Source: Raphanus sativus
Taxonomy: Eukaryota > Streptophyta > Magnoliopsida > Brassicales > Brassicaceae
Direction: 5' to 3'
Length of the DNA stretch: 64,000 bases
Assembly (NCBI RefSeq): GCF_000801105.2
Contig: NC_079512.1
Span: 35,233,848-35,297,847, forward strand
A program made the translations under genes and the position numbers. A model generated the notes under the pieces. It ran no database searches. It saw only the letters and a list, made by a program, of their open reading frames with translations, and was not told where the DNA came from. This document shows positions 37,811 to 48,818 of this stretch, piece after piece; positions within the stretch are counted from its first letter, which is position 1; each line of letters begins with the position of its first letter.

Positions 37811-38217
37811 CAAGAAAAAGATCTGCATTTTATTGCGTAAGGTGTTCCTTTATTGGCGTCTAATGACGTATTAGGAAACATGCCGAGAACTGGCACTCCT
37901 GGCAGACTTCTTGAATTATACTTTTAGGTGTACTTTGCATTTTTCATAGTTTTCGTGTTTTCAGTTTCTTTTGTGGTCTCTTATCTTCCTATACATTAAA
38001 AAAGAAGTCATTTTAGTGATTTCTGCTTACGTGGCGATCATACAAGACACTCTCGAATTAATTCTTATAATCTTATTGGTCGATTTTTTTTTAATTTCTT
38101 TTTGAATTATTTTTTTCCATCGGCCAAACCTTTCCAAAAACACATACCATGTAATTAATATAGTTATATACGTTTTTAACTAATCGATATATATTTCAAA
38201 GGTACTATTATGGTAAC

Positions 38218-38695
38218 TTAATAATGACACCAATGCAAATATATTAGAGTATTGGTAATTTTAAAAAAACCATAATATGTTTAGAGTAATGGTAATTTTA
38301 AAAAAATCATATTAGAGTATTAGTAATTTAAAATAATTTAAAATGTCTCAGAAACTATAATTTATGAGAAAAGAAATTAGAAGAAACCATAATATGTTAT
38401 TATTTACCGATCACGAGATCATAATTATTATAGTAAAAAAATTGTTATTGAAATCTAATGAAATCATAATATGTGTAAAAAATGAAACATAATAATTATT
38501 ATAATTCCGGACATGAAAACTTAATAATGACACCAATGCAATATATTAGAGTATTGGTAATTTAAAAAAAACCATATTATGTTTAGAGTAATGGTAATTT
38601 TAAAAAAATCATATTAGAGTATTAGTAATTTAAAATAATTTAAAATGTCTCAGAAACTATAATTTATGAGAAAATAAATTAGAAAAAACCATAAT
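38218..38695. repeat. Duplicated ~175-bp AT-rich segment
   Basis: The block 38218-38393 (TAATAATGACACCAATGCAA ... AACCATAAT) recurs at about 38522-38695 with few differences. A Helitron-like 5' end (CCTATACATTAAAAAAGAAG) sits upstream at about 37990 and another directly follows the second copy. This suggests tandem or nested Helitron insertions. Confidence 0.75.
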
Positions 38696-41602
38696 CCTCC
38701 TATATATTAAAAGAGAAGTACATTAGACACGTGGCGCTCACACAGTTCTTCTCACGAAAATTCTCGCGATTCTATTGGTCGAATTTTTCTATTTTTTCTT
38801 TTTGATTTATTTTTCTACTCGAGTTTTAAATTGGAAAGTCACATTAATTGTTAATCGCACTAATAATTTCTTGCGCAAGAATCGTAATAAATGTCGACCA
38901 TTAATCATAGCTTGCAGAACAATTTTAATAAATATCGACTAATCATTAAATGTCTTAATGGGAAATATGTTTTATATCTAATTAGGAAACTAATTATTAA
39001 CAACATACCTTATTTATATTATTACTTGCGCAAGTCTCGCATCATATAATATGCATATTCGTTTTTAATTTTACAAATTTATTATGTTTCCTTTAATCAA
39101 ACGTCATTTAATTTACATACCTTATTATAACCAATTACTTGCGCAAGTCTCGCAAGTAATATTATTTGCGTCGTTAATACTCTTCACCATCAAAGGACTA
39201 TATATAGAGTACAAAGTGGCGATGAAGCAACACAACCATTCTTCTATTTTTATATATACATATTTCATCGTAGCTGACTTTTCTTTTGGTTTATATGCAG
39301 ATGCCCTATTCTAACGATTTCACCACGATGCAGCGAAGAATATGACACAAAAGCTGATATTTTCTCCTTTGCTTTGATCGTTCAAGAGGTAAGTTAAAAC
39401 CTTTTTTTTTTCTTATGGTTTTTGCTGTTTCTTTGTTCATGTTGTTGATTCCTTTTGAATGTTGGAATTTTTTTAGATGATAGAAGGACGAATGCCATTT
39501 GCTGAAAAGGAAGACAGTGAAGCTTCAGAAGCTTATGCCAGCAAAGAGCGGCCACTGTTCAAAGCTCCATCAAATTGCTTTACCCTCATGGACTTAAAAC
39601 GTTAGTCTTACTCTTTCTCTTCACCATTAAACAAAAAAGAAAGGACAGTTTTGCATCGTATGATTGCTTTTTTCAGAGTAAATGTCCGATCAAAACTTTT
39701 TTTTAACTCCAATTAGGTTGTCAATGCATTGATTTATCACCAGAATTTACGGGAAGTTATATGAAATTGCATCGTACAAAGCAATCCTTGATATGCAAAT
39801 ATCTTATATTGTAATTACGGTATATTTTGATTGGCAGTAGTAAAGGCAATCGTTGATATGTAATTCGAACATTGTCCTAATGTAGTCAATAAGCCATTTA
39901 TTAGCGTCCAAAACTTTCCTAATATAATCAACTTATTCAATGTGGATTGTCAATTAGTTTGTATACAATTAAATATATTGACCTATTGCATTAATATCGC
40001 ATTCATTCGTTTTACTATAAATACGGAGACGGGAATGCTTCAAATCCATAACATCTCTTCTGTATTCGCTTTAACTCTTATTTTATTATCCCCTTTCTAA
40101 GGATTGAAATGGCCGGTTTTAGATTTTTTTTAACGAGTTGAAGCCATATAAGTCAATATTAAAAATTTAGAGTGAAAGCGATTCTAAAATATGTGACGAT
40201 TAGCTTAGTTGCGTGTATATGCACGTAAAATAACAACCTGAGATAACATTTTGTTTATATACAGACATCTGTGGAAGCAGTACTCTGGTGTTATAGGAGG
40301 ACAATTTAAATGGTGATATATAGTTGATCAAAAGTAAGACTGTATTTTCGGTCTATGCATGTTTAGTCTTCCTATTAATATATCAAAGTCGCTTATATAT
40401 GTTTTCTTACAATGTTTTTACTTTATATTTTAGGGAGATAATGATCCATGGTACCGTGAAGAAGGAACACCAAGATGACTTTATAAGTAACTATTTTGTT
40501 TCTTTAATATTTTATAATTTTCGGTATTTTTATTTTATTTTCAACTCATATGTTATATATTATCTTACTCTATGCTTAAGTTTCAACAAAACGATCTAAA
40601 CTGCTACAAGTACAAACATTTACACAGGTTCTTCAAAGTTTCGATACTAACCTGCTTATAAAGTGCTAGAAGTTTGATTTCCAATTTCAGGTTTGGAAGC
40701 AACTGCGTTGGCTGGAAATAATCTTCATTAGTTGATGGATGCATTGAGGAAATTTTCTTTTGGGTAAACTACATACAGCGGCAAGAAGGAGTAGAATCTT
40801 TTTTTTTTGGTCAAGAGGGAGTAGAATCTATTATTATTATATACATGGGTGGAAGGATTAAACTGATCTTTAACTTACTGGAACTTTTGTTGGATGTAAT
40901 TTGTAAATAAAAATACATACATGCAGTAGCTGTTAGGATAATTTGAGTTCTCTTTTTTTCCCCTCCATATCTGTAAGGCAGTAGTTGTTGCCAAAATTAT
41001 AAATGTAACTCTGATAGGATCTGATCCTACCGATACCAAGGCAGGATCAAATTTGAAAAGACTAAACATATACTGATTCCATCTTTTAAAAACTTAATTT
41101 TCTAAGGTTATAGTTACTGCTGTTACCAATCTTTTAAAAAATTAATTTTTGGTTCGATTTTGAATTGTTTTTTCTCGAATTTGGGTAGGTTCGGATCTAT
41201 AATTAAGATATATGTAAAATATATGTGATTTCGGATCTATAGTAGGTTCATGTCGGGTTTGGGTATTAAGGATCCAAAAAATCTGCAAAGTAACAAAAAT
41301 AAACTTTTAATAGTTAAAACTAAACCTTTTAAACTCTAATTTTTACATTTAAAATTTCAATTTACTATAAATATCATTAAAATATAAACTAAATATATAA
41401 AATAATAATTCTAGATATCTAATTAAGTATTTATAAATTTTTGGTTCGATTTTAGGTTGGTCCCACTTCAGATGTTTGGGTCATATAAAATGTCTATGCC
41501 GAATTTCTATATAATGTTAGATAAAAATTTATGAAAAATCTATAATAATTTAGAAATCTTTTTAACAATTTCACTCCGCGCCTTGCGCGGATCCCAATTA
41601 AT
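38695..41602 (+). mobile_element. Helitron-like element carrying a captured kinase fragment
   Basis: The 5' end reads TCCTCCTATATATTAAAAG and then AGAAGTAC, the common Brassicaceae Helitron start. Near the 3' end a perfect 6-bp stem, 3-nt loop hairpin (CCGCGC-CTT-GCGCGG, 41576-41590) is followed by ATCCCAATTAAT, a decayed version of the usual ..CTAGT terminus. The interior holds the kinase exons at 39329-39600 but no Rep/helicase frame, so it is non-autonomous. The exact 3' border is uncertain because the terminus is mutated. Confidence 0.6.
39329..39600 (+). pseudogene. Fragment of a Raf-like/integrin-linked-type protein kinase gene
   Basis: Exon-like piece 39329-39388 reads CSEEYDTKADIFSFALIVQE and ends at a GT donor. 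After an intron with a proper AG, 39477-39600 reads MIEGRMPFAEKEDSEASEAY, then RPLFKAPS. These are kinase subdomains IX-X of the ankyrin/ILK-like Raf group C (closest in memory to At4g18950, BHP). A small deletion shifts the frame after KAPS, where another frame gives YPHGLK. The kinase N and C lobes are otherwise absent. The retained intron shows capture from genomic DNA rather than from an mRNA. Confidence 0.75.
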
Positions 41603-42493
41603 GATGATTACAACATCACGTAACACATATTCGTCATATTTAATTCACAAGATTGATTGGTAATAAATAAGAATGATCTATGTTAACGCATTAAATTCAA
41701 AACATCTATATAGCAATAAAAAAATGTAATAAATTGTATGAATATATTATTTGATACTAATTTGTCGTGCAATCATATTTAAACACAGTAATAAATATGA
41801 TACCAAGTTGCGCAAGTAATCCACATTGAAAATAAGGTAAGTTATTAATAAAAAATTAATAATTTACAAACATGGTAAATTACATTTAAAATCGTGTAGT
41901 AAATACTCTTGGGATTCAAATTACTGTTAAAAGAATGTTTACATTTTTGTATTTTTCAAAAAAAAGGTTTACGATGAGGGGGAGAGAGAGAGGGAGATTT
42001 AGTGTTTTGGGTATACCCAAGGATTTACAGTTTAGTGTTTAGGATTTATCCAAGGGTTTAGGGTATATCCAAGAATTTAGGATATACCCTTTGTTTTTGG
42101 TTTTTTTCTCAAGGGTTTAAGCTTTGTCCAAGGGTTTAGGGTATAGTGTTTATTGTTTATGATTTACTTTTTTGTGACGATTTTAAAATTGTTAAAAAAA
42201 ATTCTTCTTTTCGCAGCTACTAATATTTTTCATTTATTTTAAAAACTTAACACAAATTATTATTATTTTATTTATTATCTTTAAAAGAAGGTGTACATTA
42301 GTTGGTAATTCACCCAAGAATTACAACATTCATCTGTTTGACATGTTATTACAACATTTATCTGTTTGATTTCTAGAAAAGGTGATCTTAGAACATTAAG
42401 ATACCTATTATATTATCATAAATTGATCTGCAGTAAATATGATATCAACTTGCCAAAGCAATCCGTACTTAATATAAGGTAAGTTATTAAAAC

Positions 42494-43128
42494 CAGTGTT
42501 TCGAAAACCGGATCGGACCGGCCAGTCGAACCGGTCCGACCGTGACTCGCTGAAGAAGCCGAGTCTGGTTCGGTTTAAAACCCGGATTTGATAAAAACTA
42601 GTAAAACCGGCTGAAACCCGGTAAAACCGGTGACCCGGTTTAATTTTAAAACCCGGTTCTTAAAAATTAACATATAATTAAGTATTTTTAATTATTACTA
42701 GCTAAAATTTAATATTTTATAGTTAGTGTTCAACTATTACTATTTAATTGATTTTTTATTTTTCTAAGAAAAAATGTGAAAATATATATTTTTGACTCTC
42801 ATATACTATTTTTATTTTACCATATTCTTAAAATTTGAAATGTTAGTTGTAAAAATAAATAAATATGATTGTTTTAGCTGTAAATCATTTGTTCTTTTTT
42901 TAATTTTTAGTTTACATAGTAATCAGATTTATGTTTGTTGTTTATTTTGAGTTAATAAAAAAAGAATAGAGAAAGTATTATATGTAGAAGTAAAGTTTAT
43001 ATAGCATAAATATATAATTATATACATTTTTGTATAAATAAAAAACCCGGTTCGACCGGTTGAACCGGTCTAACCAGTCAACCAGTAGCTTCACCGAGTC
43101 AGTGTCCGGTCCGGTTTTCAAAACATTG
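42494..43128. mobile_element. hAT-type MITE with 8-bp TSD
   Basis: The 8-bp TSD ATTAAAAC lies at 42486-42493 and 43129-43136. Terminal inverted repeats of about 25 bp start CAGTGTTTCGAAAACCGG on the left and CAATGTTTTGAAAACCGG on the right (read inward), with a few mismatches. The ends are rich in CCGGTT motifs, the middle is AT-rich and no transposase is encoded. An 8-bp TSD with CA(G/A)TG ends fits hAT. Confidence 0.9.
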
Positions 43129-43266
43129 ATTAAAACCAAATTAACTAGAGGTAAATTATTTAAACAAAGCAATAAATATGATACCAAGTTGCGTAAATAA
43201 TACACAATGAAAATAAGGTAAGTTATTAATAAAAAAGTGACAAATTACAAATAGGAAAGTAACACA

Positions 43267-43271
<5 letters not shown>

Positions 43272-43326
<55 letters not shown>
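43272..43326. repeat. (GA)n microsatellite
   Basis: About 27 uninterrupted GA dinucleotides within the degenerate repeat array. Likely polymorphic. Confidence 0.95.
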
Positions 43327-43331
<5 letters not shown>

Positions 43332-43788
43332 GTGTTTTGGGTATACCCAAGGGTTTACAGTTTAGTGTTTATGATTTATCCAAGAGTTTAGGGTATATCC
43401 AAGATTTTAGAGTTTAGTGTTTGGATTTTTACCCAAGGGTTTAAGATTTGTCCAAGGGTTTAGGGTATAATGTTTAGTGTTTATGATTTATTCTTTTGTG
43501 ACGGTTTTAAAATTGTTAAAAAATTAATCTTTTGGCAGCTAATAATATTTTTATTTATTTTAAAAACTTAACACAAATTATTATTATTTTATTTATTATC
43601 TTTAAAAAATGTTGTACATTATTTGGCAAACTATGATTAGTTGGTAATTCAACCAAGAAAAATTCATGATAAAATATTAAACTAGGAAACATTCCTATAT
43701 AAATCAAAATTATGGTAGTTAAAAAAATAATCGGTGAATTAAAAGAATGTTTACATTTTTATATTTTTCAAAAAAAAAGGTTTACGAT

Positions 43789-43789
<1 letters not shown>

Positions 43790-43824
<35 letters not shown>

Positions 43825-43902
43825 TTTAGTGTTTAACCCGCGGGTCCCGCGGGTTAAACACTAAATCTCTCTATCTCTCTCTCTTTCTCTCTCTTAAATA
43901 GA
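43790..43902. repeat. Near-perfect palindrome with GA/TC arms
   Basis: The centre is T43845. Arms of 27 bp (43818-43844 and 43846-43872) are exact reverse complements. They include CCCGCGGG and TTAAACACTAAATC, then continue imperfectly into GA runs on the left and TC runs on the right for another 25-30 bp each side. Confidence 0.9.
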
Positions 43903-44148
43903 TACAAGATATTCCGTAATATTTAACCCGCGGATCCCGCGAATTACCTGTAAATTTGGGCGGGGCAGGGCGGGTGCATGTATTTTGAATCTTTCATTGC
44001 GGGTCATGCAGATCGAAATTATGAGTCAAAAAACTAGGTGACCCGCGGGTTGGCGGGACAGACGGGATGGGTCGATCTGTAGACCCAACTCTACCCGTAT
44101 AATTTGAATCTGTACAATGCCCGCACAGGGTGCGGACCGGCCACCTAG
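43903..44148 (+). mobile_element. Helitron-like 3' terminus
   Basis: A hairpin CCGCAC-AGG-GTGCGG (44121-44135) is followed by ACCGGCCACCTAG and then T, the canonical subterminal hairpin plus CTAG|T end. The left border is not resolved and may lie anywhere upstream. Confidence 0.5.
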
Positions 44149-44397
44149 TTAGAATTAGAATTGGTGGTTTAATTTAACTGAAACTAACTTCTGATGAAAA
44201 AATACACTATCGCGAAGGATAATAAACATATGAACGCCAGCAAACGGCCTAGAATCTGTACTGGGCGGAACCATCTGGACCCTTAATTTTTAGTTTTGTC
44301 CACTAGTGTTAGTACTGGCCCATTCGCTTGGTTGGGTACAATGTGAATATCCCTATAAATTGACAAATTAATTAGAAATTCAAATATGAAAGCTAAA

Positions 44398-45060
44398 CTA
44401 GATTTTGGATCCGCGCGCCCACACGGGTGTATGTTTAGAAAGATTAAATGGTAAACTAAAATTTGGCGGCTTTCATATTTGTTGAATTTTGATATTGGTG
44501 TATTTCGTTCGGTTTGTTGAGTGTATGATTATAAATTATGATGTTATATAAATATCCATTTTTTGGTATGAAAATATTATTGTGGGTTTTTTTTAATTCA
44601 AATTTATTATAACTTGTTTATTTAAGCTTAAATATTTTAAACTTTTAATTACAGGATTTTTAAAAAATTTAAAAGTAATGAAAATGTACAAAAAAACTTT
44701 TTTTTGAAAATTATATTATGATAGTCCAAAATTTAAAATAGGCCCGATTTGCTAATATTTTTGAAAGGATTAAAAATCAGCAATATACTATTTTTCTTCC
44801 ATGAATGTAAACATTTAACTTGAACACGCCAATTGTTTTTGAAAGGTCTGAGTTTGGTGAGAGGAACAAACGTCGTCATCTTCGACATGTTATAGGTTTT
44901 GGAATTTTTTTATATTATTTGGAGAATAGATGATGAGATATATATATACTGGTGGTGAAAAATAGTGCACGTTAGGTTAAATGTCAGTAAGTTCGATATT
45001 TTATTTTTGGTAGTTATAATTTAAAAACACAATCAAAGGAAAAAGATCTTAAAACTAATT
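44398..45060 (-). mobile_element. Minus-strand Helitron-like 3' terminus (extent unknown)
   Basis: On the minus strand the sequence CCGTGTGGGCGCGCGG can fold into a stem with G-T pairs. ATCCAAAATCTAG and then T follow. This is a Helitron 3' end at 44398. The 5' border was not found; the right coordinate is only a guess. Confidence 0.4.
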
Positions 45061-46640
45061 AATGTACATTTATTATTTATTATCTATTAGGGAAAAGAAA
45101 TATCCGTAGAGAAAAAGAGAATTTGGTGGTCAAGTTTTTAAAAAAGCATATTGTGTTACTTATTTGATTCGAGCTGTTGATCAATTAATAGTTTATATTC
45201 TTTTTGCTTAGGATTAGGAAAATCTTTGAGTAGTTATATTCTGATCGCGTAGAATTAGAAAAATCTTTGAGTGCGTATCAATCAAAATTCGTTTTAAATG
45301 TCATTTGTGTATATTAATTAATACGTAAATTTAGGACTGGTTTAGGAATATTTCGTGGACTGGAAAGAAAGCAGTTTAATTAGGTTAGATATTATTAGTA
45401 ACCAATTTTTTTCGTTTTGGGTTTATATTGCAAACTAATTTTTTTTTTCACGAACAAACCAAAATATAAACCATCTAAAACAAAACTAAAAGTTCATCAT
45501 AAGCAAAACAATCTAAAGTGTTTCTTCACTGTGAAAATAATTTCCACCATAAGCAATAGAATATGTTAATATACTTGTGTAAATATGTTTTAATATGAAT
45601 AATAATTTACACTAATTGCTTTTGGATGTTTAATTTAGATATTTCTATTGATTGGTTTAATAGTGTAGATATTTCCATCGATTGGTTTAGAAATCTGAAC
45701 CATGTGAGTTAAACAAAAAGCCCAAACAAAATAATAATGAGTAATTAACATTAGAGGCCATGATTTTTTTTATGTTAAAATTAAATGATTAAACTACTGT
45801 GTTTTGATGGCAGTGGCATGAAGTTGTAATATTTGTGAAAAACTAAGAAGACATAGATAAATGTACTTCAATATTAATATTTTAGATTCCCCTATAACTA
45901 TGTTACTTTTAACTAGAGAATCTGAAAGATAAATCAACATTAAAATTGTTGTAAAAAGAATAATTACTTTGTACAAACTTTTCTGTCATTAAATATTTTG
46001 TTTTTGGAATGGGTTAGATGACGAAGTTGATAATTTTTTACACTATTCAAATTCTTCCAAATGATAAATGAAATACGGTCATTATATTGGTATAAACACC
46101 ATTTTCGCCGAATGAAATCAGTGTTTCTAAACACCACCTCAGATTCATCATTTAGTCAAATAAAGATGGCTTTTAAATTGGTCATATAACCGTTTCAGGT
46201 TATTTGACGATCAATCATATGAGAAATGTCAATCTAAGTTTCACGTTAGAAATTATACAAAAGAGAATTTAATATGTAAAGAGAAAAACTCGACAAATTC
46301 AACACCCTAATTCATTGATGGTGGCTGGTTGGATGGCCGACCTTATAACTTTTGGATTCTAAAACATTGTAGTATGATTTTTAAACTAAAAAGAAATTAG
46401 ATAATTTAAGAGTTTCTATGTATCTATATTATTATTTCTTAATAATTTAAGAATTTCAAGTTAATGTTACAATTGGCTATGTCCAAAAATTATTTCTTCT
46501 AGCAGGCGATGAGACTCATATTAGTAATATATGATTTATTCCAATGAAAAAGAGCAAATGTATACACATGACATGCCAAAAGAAAAAACTAAATGAGTAG
46601 ATAGATACTACTAAAATGAAGAAAACTAAAGAACACCTAA
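45061..46640. other. Intergenic AT-rich DNA
   Basis: No gene is seen. The AMT1 3' UTR lies at the right edge. Confidence 0.45.
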
Positions 46641-48152
46641 TTATACATGCTCATTTTCGCGACCCATCTCCCTAACCATAATCCCATTCTTGATCTCTTC
46701 TTCAGTATACATATAAGCCAGGCCACCATGACTCGTCGGATCCATCCCGGCGATCTCATCCTCCGACGGTATCCTCAACAGTTCCAGCTTATGCAGCACA
46801 AAAAACAAAGTCCCCATCGTCACACTAACCCAACCCGTAATCACCACAATCTGCACAACGTGCGCTGCAAGCAACCTCCATCCCCCTCCCATCAGCAGCC
46901 CGTACGGTCTGTTAGGATCACCTCCAAAGATCTCGGAAACATACGTTTTATCCGCAAACAAACCGGTGAATATAATCCCCCACGCGCCACAACCACCGTG
47001 AAGCTGAGCCGCTTCCAACGGATCGTCGTACCTCAACTTATCTGCTAGCTTGTTGAATCCCATCAGCACCCACGCAGCAACAAACCCGCAGAGAACCGCC
47101 GCCCACGGTTCAACAACCGAGCAACCACCGGTTATCGCCGCGAACCCGCCTAGCAAACCGTTACACACGTCAGTCACGTTCCAATACCCGTCTATAAGTC
47201 TTTTCCCGAACAGAGTCGTCAACGCCGCCGTGCACCCAGCTAGCGTAGTCGTAACAGCTGTCCTCCCGACAGCGCTCCACTGTCCGTAGAACGAGCTCCC
47301 GGGAGACGAACCGTAAGATTTGTTAATGATCGCAAACGAACCGGGGTTAAACCCGTACCAACCGAACCATAGTAAAAATGTACCGAGCACAACCAACGTC
47401 GCGCTGTGACCACGCAACGTAACCGGTTTACCTCTATTCTCAAACCGGCCGATCCTCGGTCCTTCGATCAACGCTCCCCATAAACCGGCTATCCCTCCAA
47501 CCATATGAACGACGCCGGATCCAGCGAAATCAATCACCCCTGATCCAAACAGAAGGTTCTCCGCTCTCGCGGGAGACGCCCAACCATCAGAAGACCAGAA
47601 CCAATGAGACACAATCGGGTAAACCAACCCGGTTAAGAAAGACGAATAAATCAAATACGCAACGAACTGCGTCCTCTCGGCGATGGACCCGCTGGTGATC
47701 CCCGCGGCGGCGATGGCGAACGTCCACTGATAAAGAAAGTAAGGATAGTCGAACGAAGCCTTCGGGAAGCCGCTCATGGCGAAGAAGTGTTTCCCGATGA
47801 AGCCGTTGGACGGGGAGCCGTAGGCGAAGGCGAAGCCGAAGAGGTAGTAGAAGAGACCTCCGGCGGCGGCGTCGATGACGTTCGTGAGCATTATGTTCAT
47901 CGTGTTCTTGGCCCTGACGGAGCCGGCGCAGAGCATGGCGAAGCCGAGCTGCATCGCGAAGACGAGGTAGGCCGAGAAGAGGAGGTACGTGTTGTCTATC
48001 GCGTAAGACGCGTCGGTGAATTTGCCGGAGATCGTTTCGAATCTCCCGCAGATGAACTCCGCTGCGGCGGTGGCTGCGGCGGTGGAGTTGGCTCCTCCGC
48101 CTGATAGCAAGGGGATGAGATCAGAGGCGGAGCAAGAGAGAGAAGAAGACAT
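46641..48152 (-). CDS. AMT1;4: AMT1-type ammonium transporter, AMT1;4-like (intronless)
   Basis: A single 503-aa frame, the usual AMT1 length. AMT1 proteins are trimeric plasma-membrane carriers importing ammonium. There are about 11 hydrophobic spans and the family signature around [13 protein letters not shown] (208-220). The paired pore histidines are H216 and H385 ([10 protein letters not shown]). The soluble C tail includes [13 protein letters not shown]473 aligns with the phosphorylated Thr that closes Arabidopsis AMT1;1 (T460). The ORF is unbroken and GC-richer than its surroundings. Assignment to AMT1;4, pollen-expressed in Arabidopsis, is from synteny and overall sequence; AMT1;1/1;3 paralogs are the alternative. 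Confidence 0.97.
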   Translation of the reverse strand: MSSSLSCSASDLIPLLSGGGANSTAAATAAAEFICGRFETISGKFTDASYAIDNTYLLFSAYLVFAMQLGFAMLCAGSVRAKNTMNIMLTNVIDAAAGGLFYYLFGFAFAYGSPSNGFIGKHFFAMSGFPKASFDYPYFLYQWTFAIAAAGITSGSIAERTQFVAYLIYSSFLTGLVYPIVSHWFWSSDGWASPARAENLLFGSGVIDFAGSGVVHMVGGIAGLWGALIEGPRIGRFENRGKPVTLRGHSATLVVLGTFLLWFGWYGFNPGSFAIINKSYGSSPGSSFYGQWSAVGRTAVTTTLAGCTAALTTLFGKRLIDGYWNVTDVCNGLLGGFAAITGGCSVVEPWAAVLCGFVAAWVLMGFNKLADKLRYDDPLEAAQLHGGCGAWGIIFTGLFADKTYVSEIFGGDPNRPYGLLMGGGWRLLAAHVVQIVVITGWVSVTMGTLFFVLHKLELLRIPSEDEIAGMDPTSHGGLAYMYTEEEIKNGIMVREMGRENEHV

Positions 48153-48818
48153 TTTCAGAAATGATGAAGAATGTTGAGAGATTAGTGTTTTTTTTATACA
48201 GGAGGGGGAGAGATTCTCGAGATTCTGTTTTGAATCTTTTTAGAGAATTGAATCTCTCTGTATTTAACAATAAATAGTTTATAAAACTGAAAGAATATTT
48301 CTAAATTCCAAGATTCTCATAACTGATTTTTTCCACTATTTATGTTTATTTTGACTTTTCTTCACTAGAATTATGGAAGGCCGTACTTTTTTCTCGAAGT
48401 AAATTGTTTTTAAAGTTCCCGAAAATGAATGGACTGAATATTTTTTTTGTGCAAAAGATCTTGACCATATATTTTTTTTTTGAATTTACTTCTTTATTGG
48501 GTGAATTACCATAAATAAGTGACGGAATCTATTTTACTTTTGTTACTAAACTTGAACTTAATCAATCAAAAGATTATGGAACTTAGATTGATATTGAAAT
48601 CTGTCCAAAAAAAAAAACAAAAGAAAAGACTGATAACTAGGCCTACTGATAACAATATGTTTTCGTAAACTAAACGTCCTAACCAAAAAGCTCTTGGCTA
48701 ATACTACTATGTACATACTGATTCTAAATTTAACTAATATGAAAATACAATCCTAATGTTCGAATCATCCAAAGAAGGCTTCGAAACCGAATTGGACCAG
48801 ACAAAGGAACGAGCCGGA
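48153..48818. other. Promoter of AMT1-like gene and spacer
   Basis: A possible TATA (minus TGTATAAAAA, about 48190-48200) lies 40-50 bp before the AMT start, which would give a short leader. The rest is AT-rich with no gene. Confidence 0.4.

Larger units (their letters stand above)
41789..43700. repeat. Degenerate tandem units with TTTAGGG-like phrases
   Basis: A unit of 'AATATGATACCAAGTTGC..TAA..AATAAGGTAAGTTATTA' followed by (GA)n and 'TTTAGTGTTTTGGGTATACCC ... GGGTTTAGGGTAT' occurs near 41789-42180 and 43171-43520, with a partial third start at about 42430-42490. A hAT MITE (42494-43128) has inserted into the middle of this array. GGGTTTAGGG phrases resemble the plant telomere repeat but are not in register. 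Confidence 0.65.

Noticed and set aside
41789..43520. Interstitial telomere repeat
   Set aside because: GGGTTTAGGG phrases are scattered and not in 7-bp register; better described as a degenerate unit repeat.
43272..43880. CRISPR-like array
   Set aside because: Simple GA/TC repeats without regular repeats and unique spacers; the context is plant nuclear DNA.
47787..48104. 105-aa plus-strand frame and other long frames around 46647-47443
   Set aside because: Antisense shadows of the GC-richer AMT1 coding sequence; translation is Glu/Val/Gly low-complexity.
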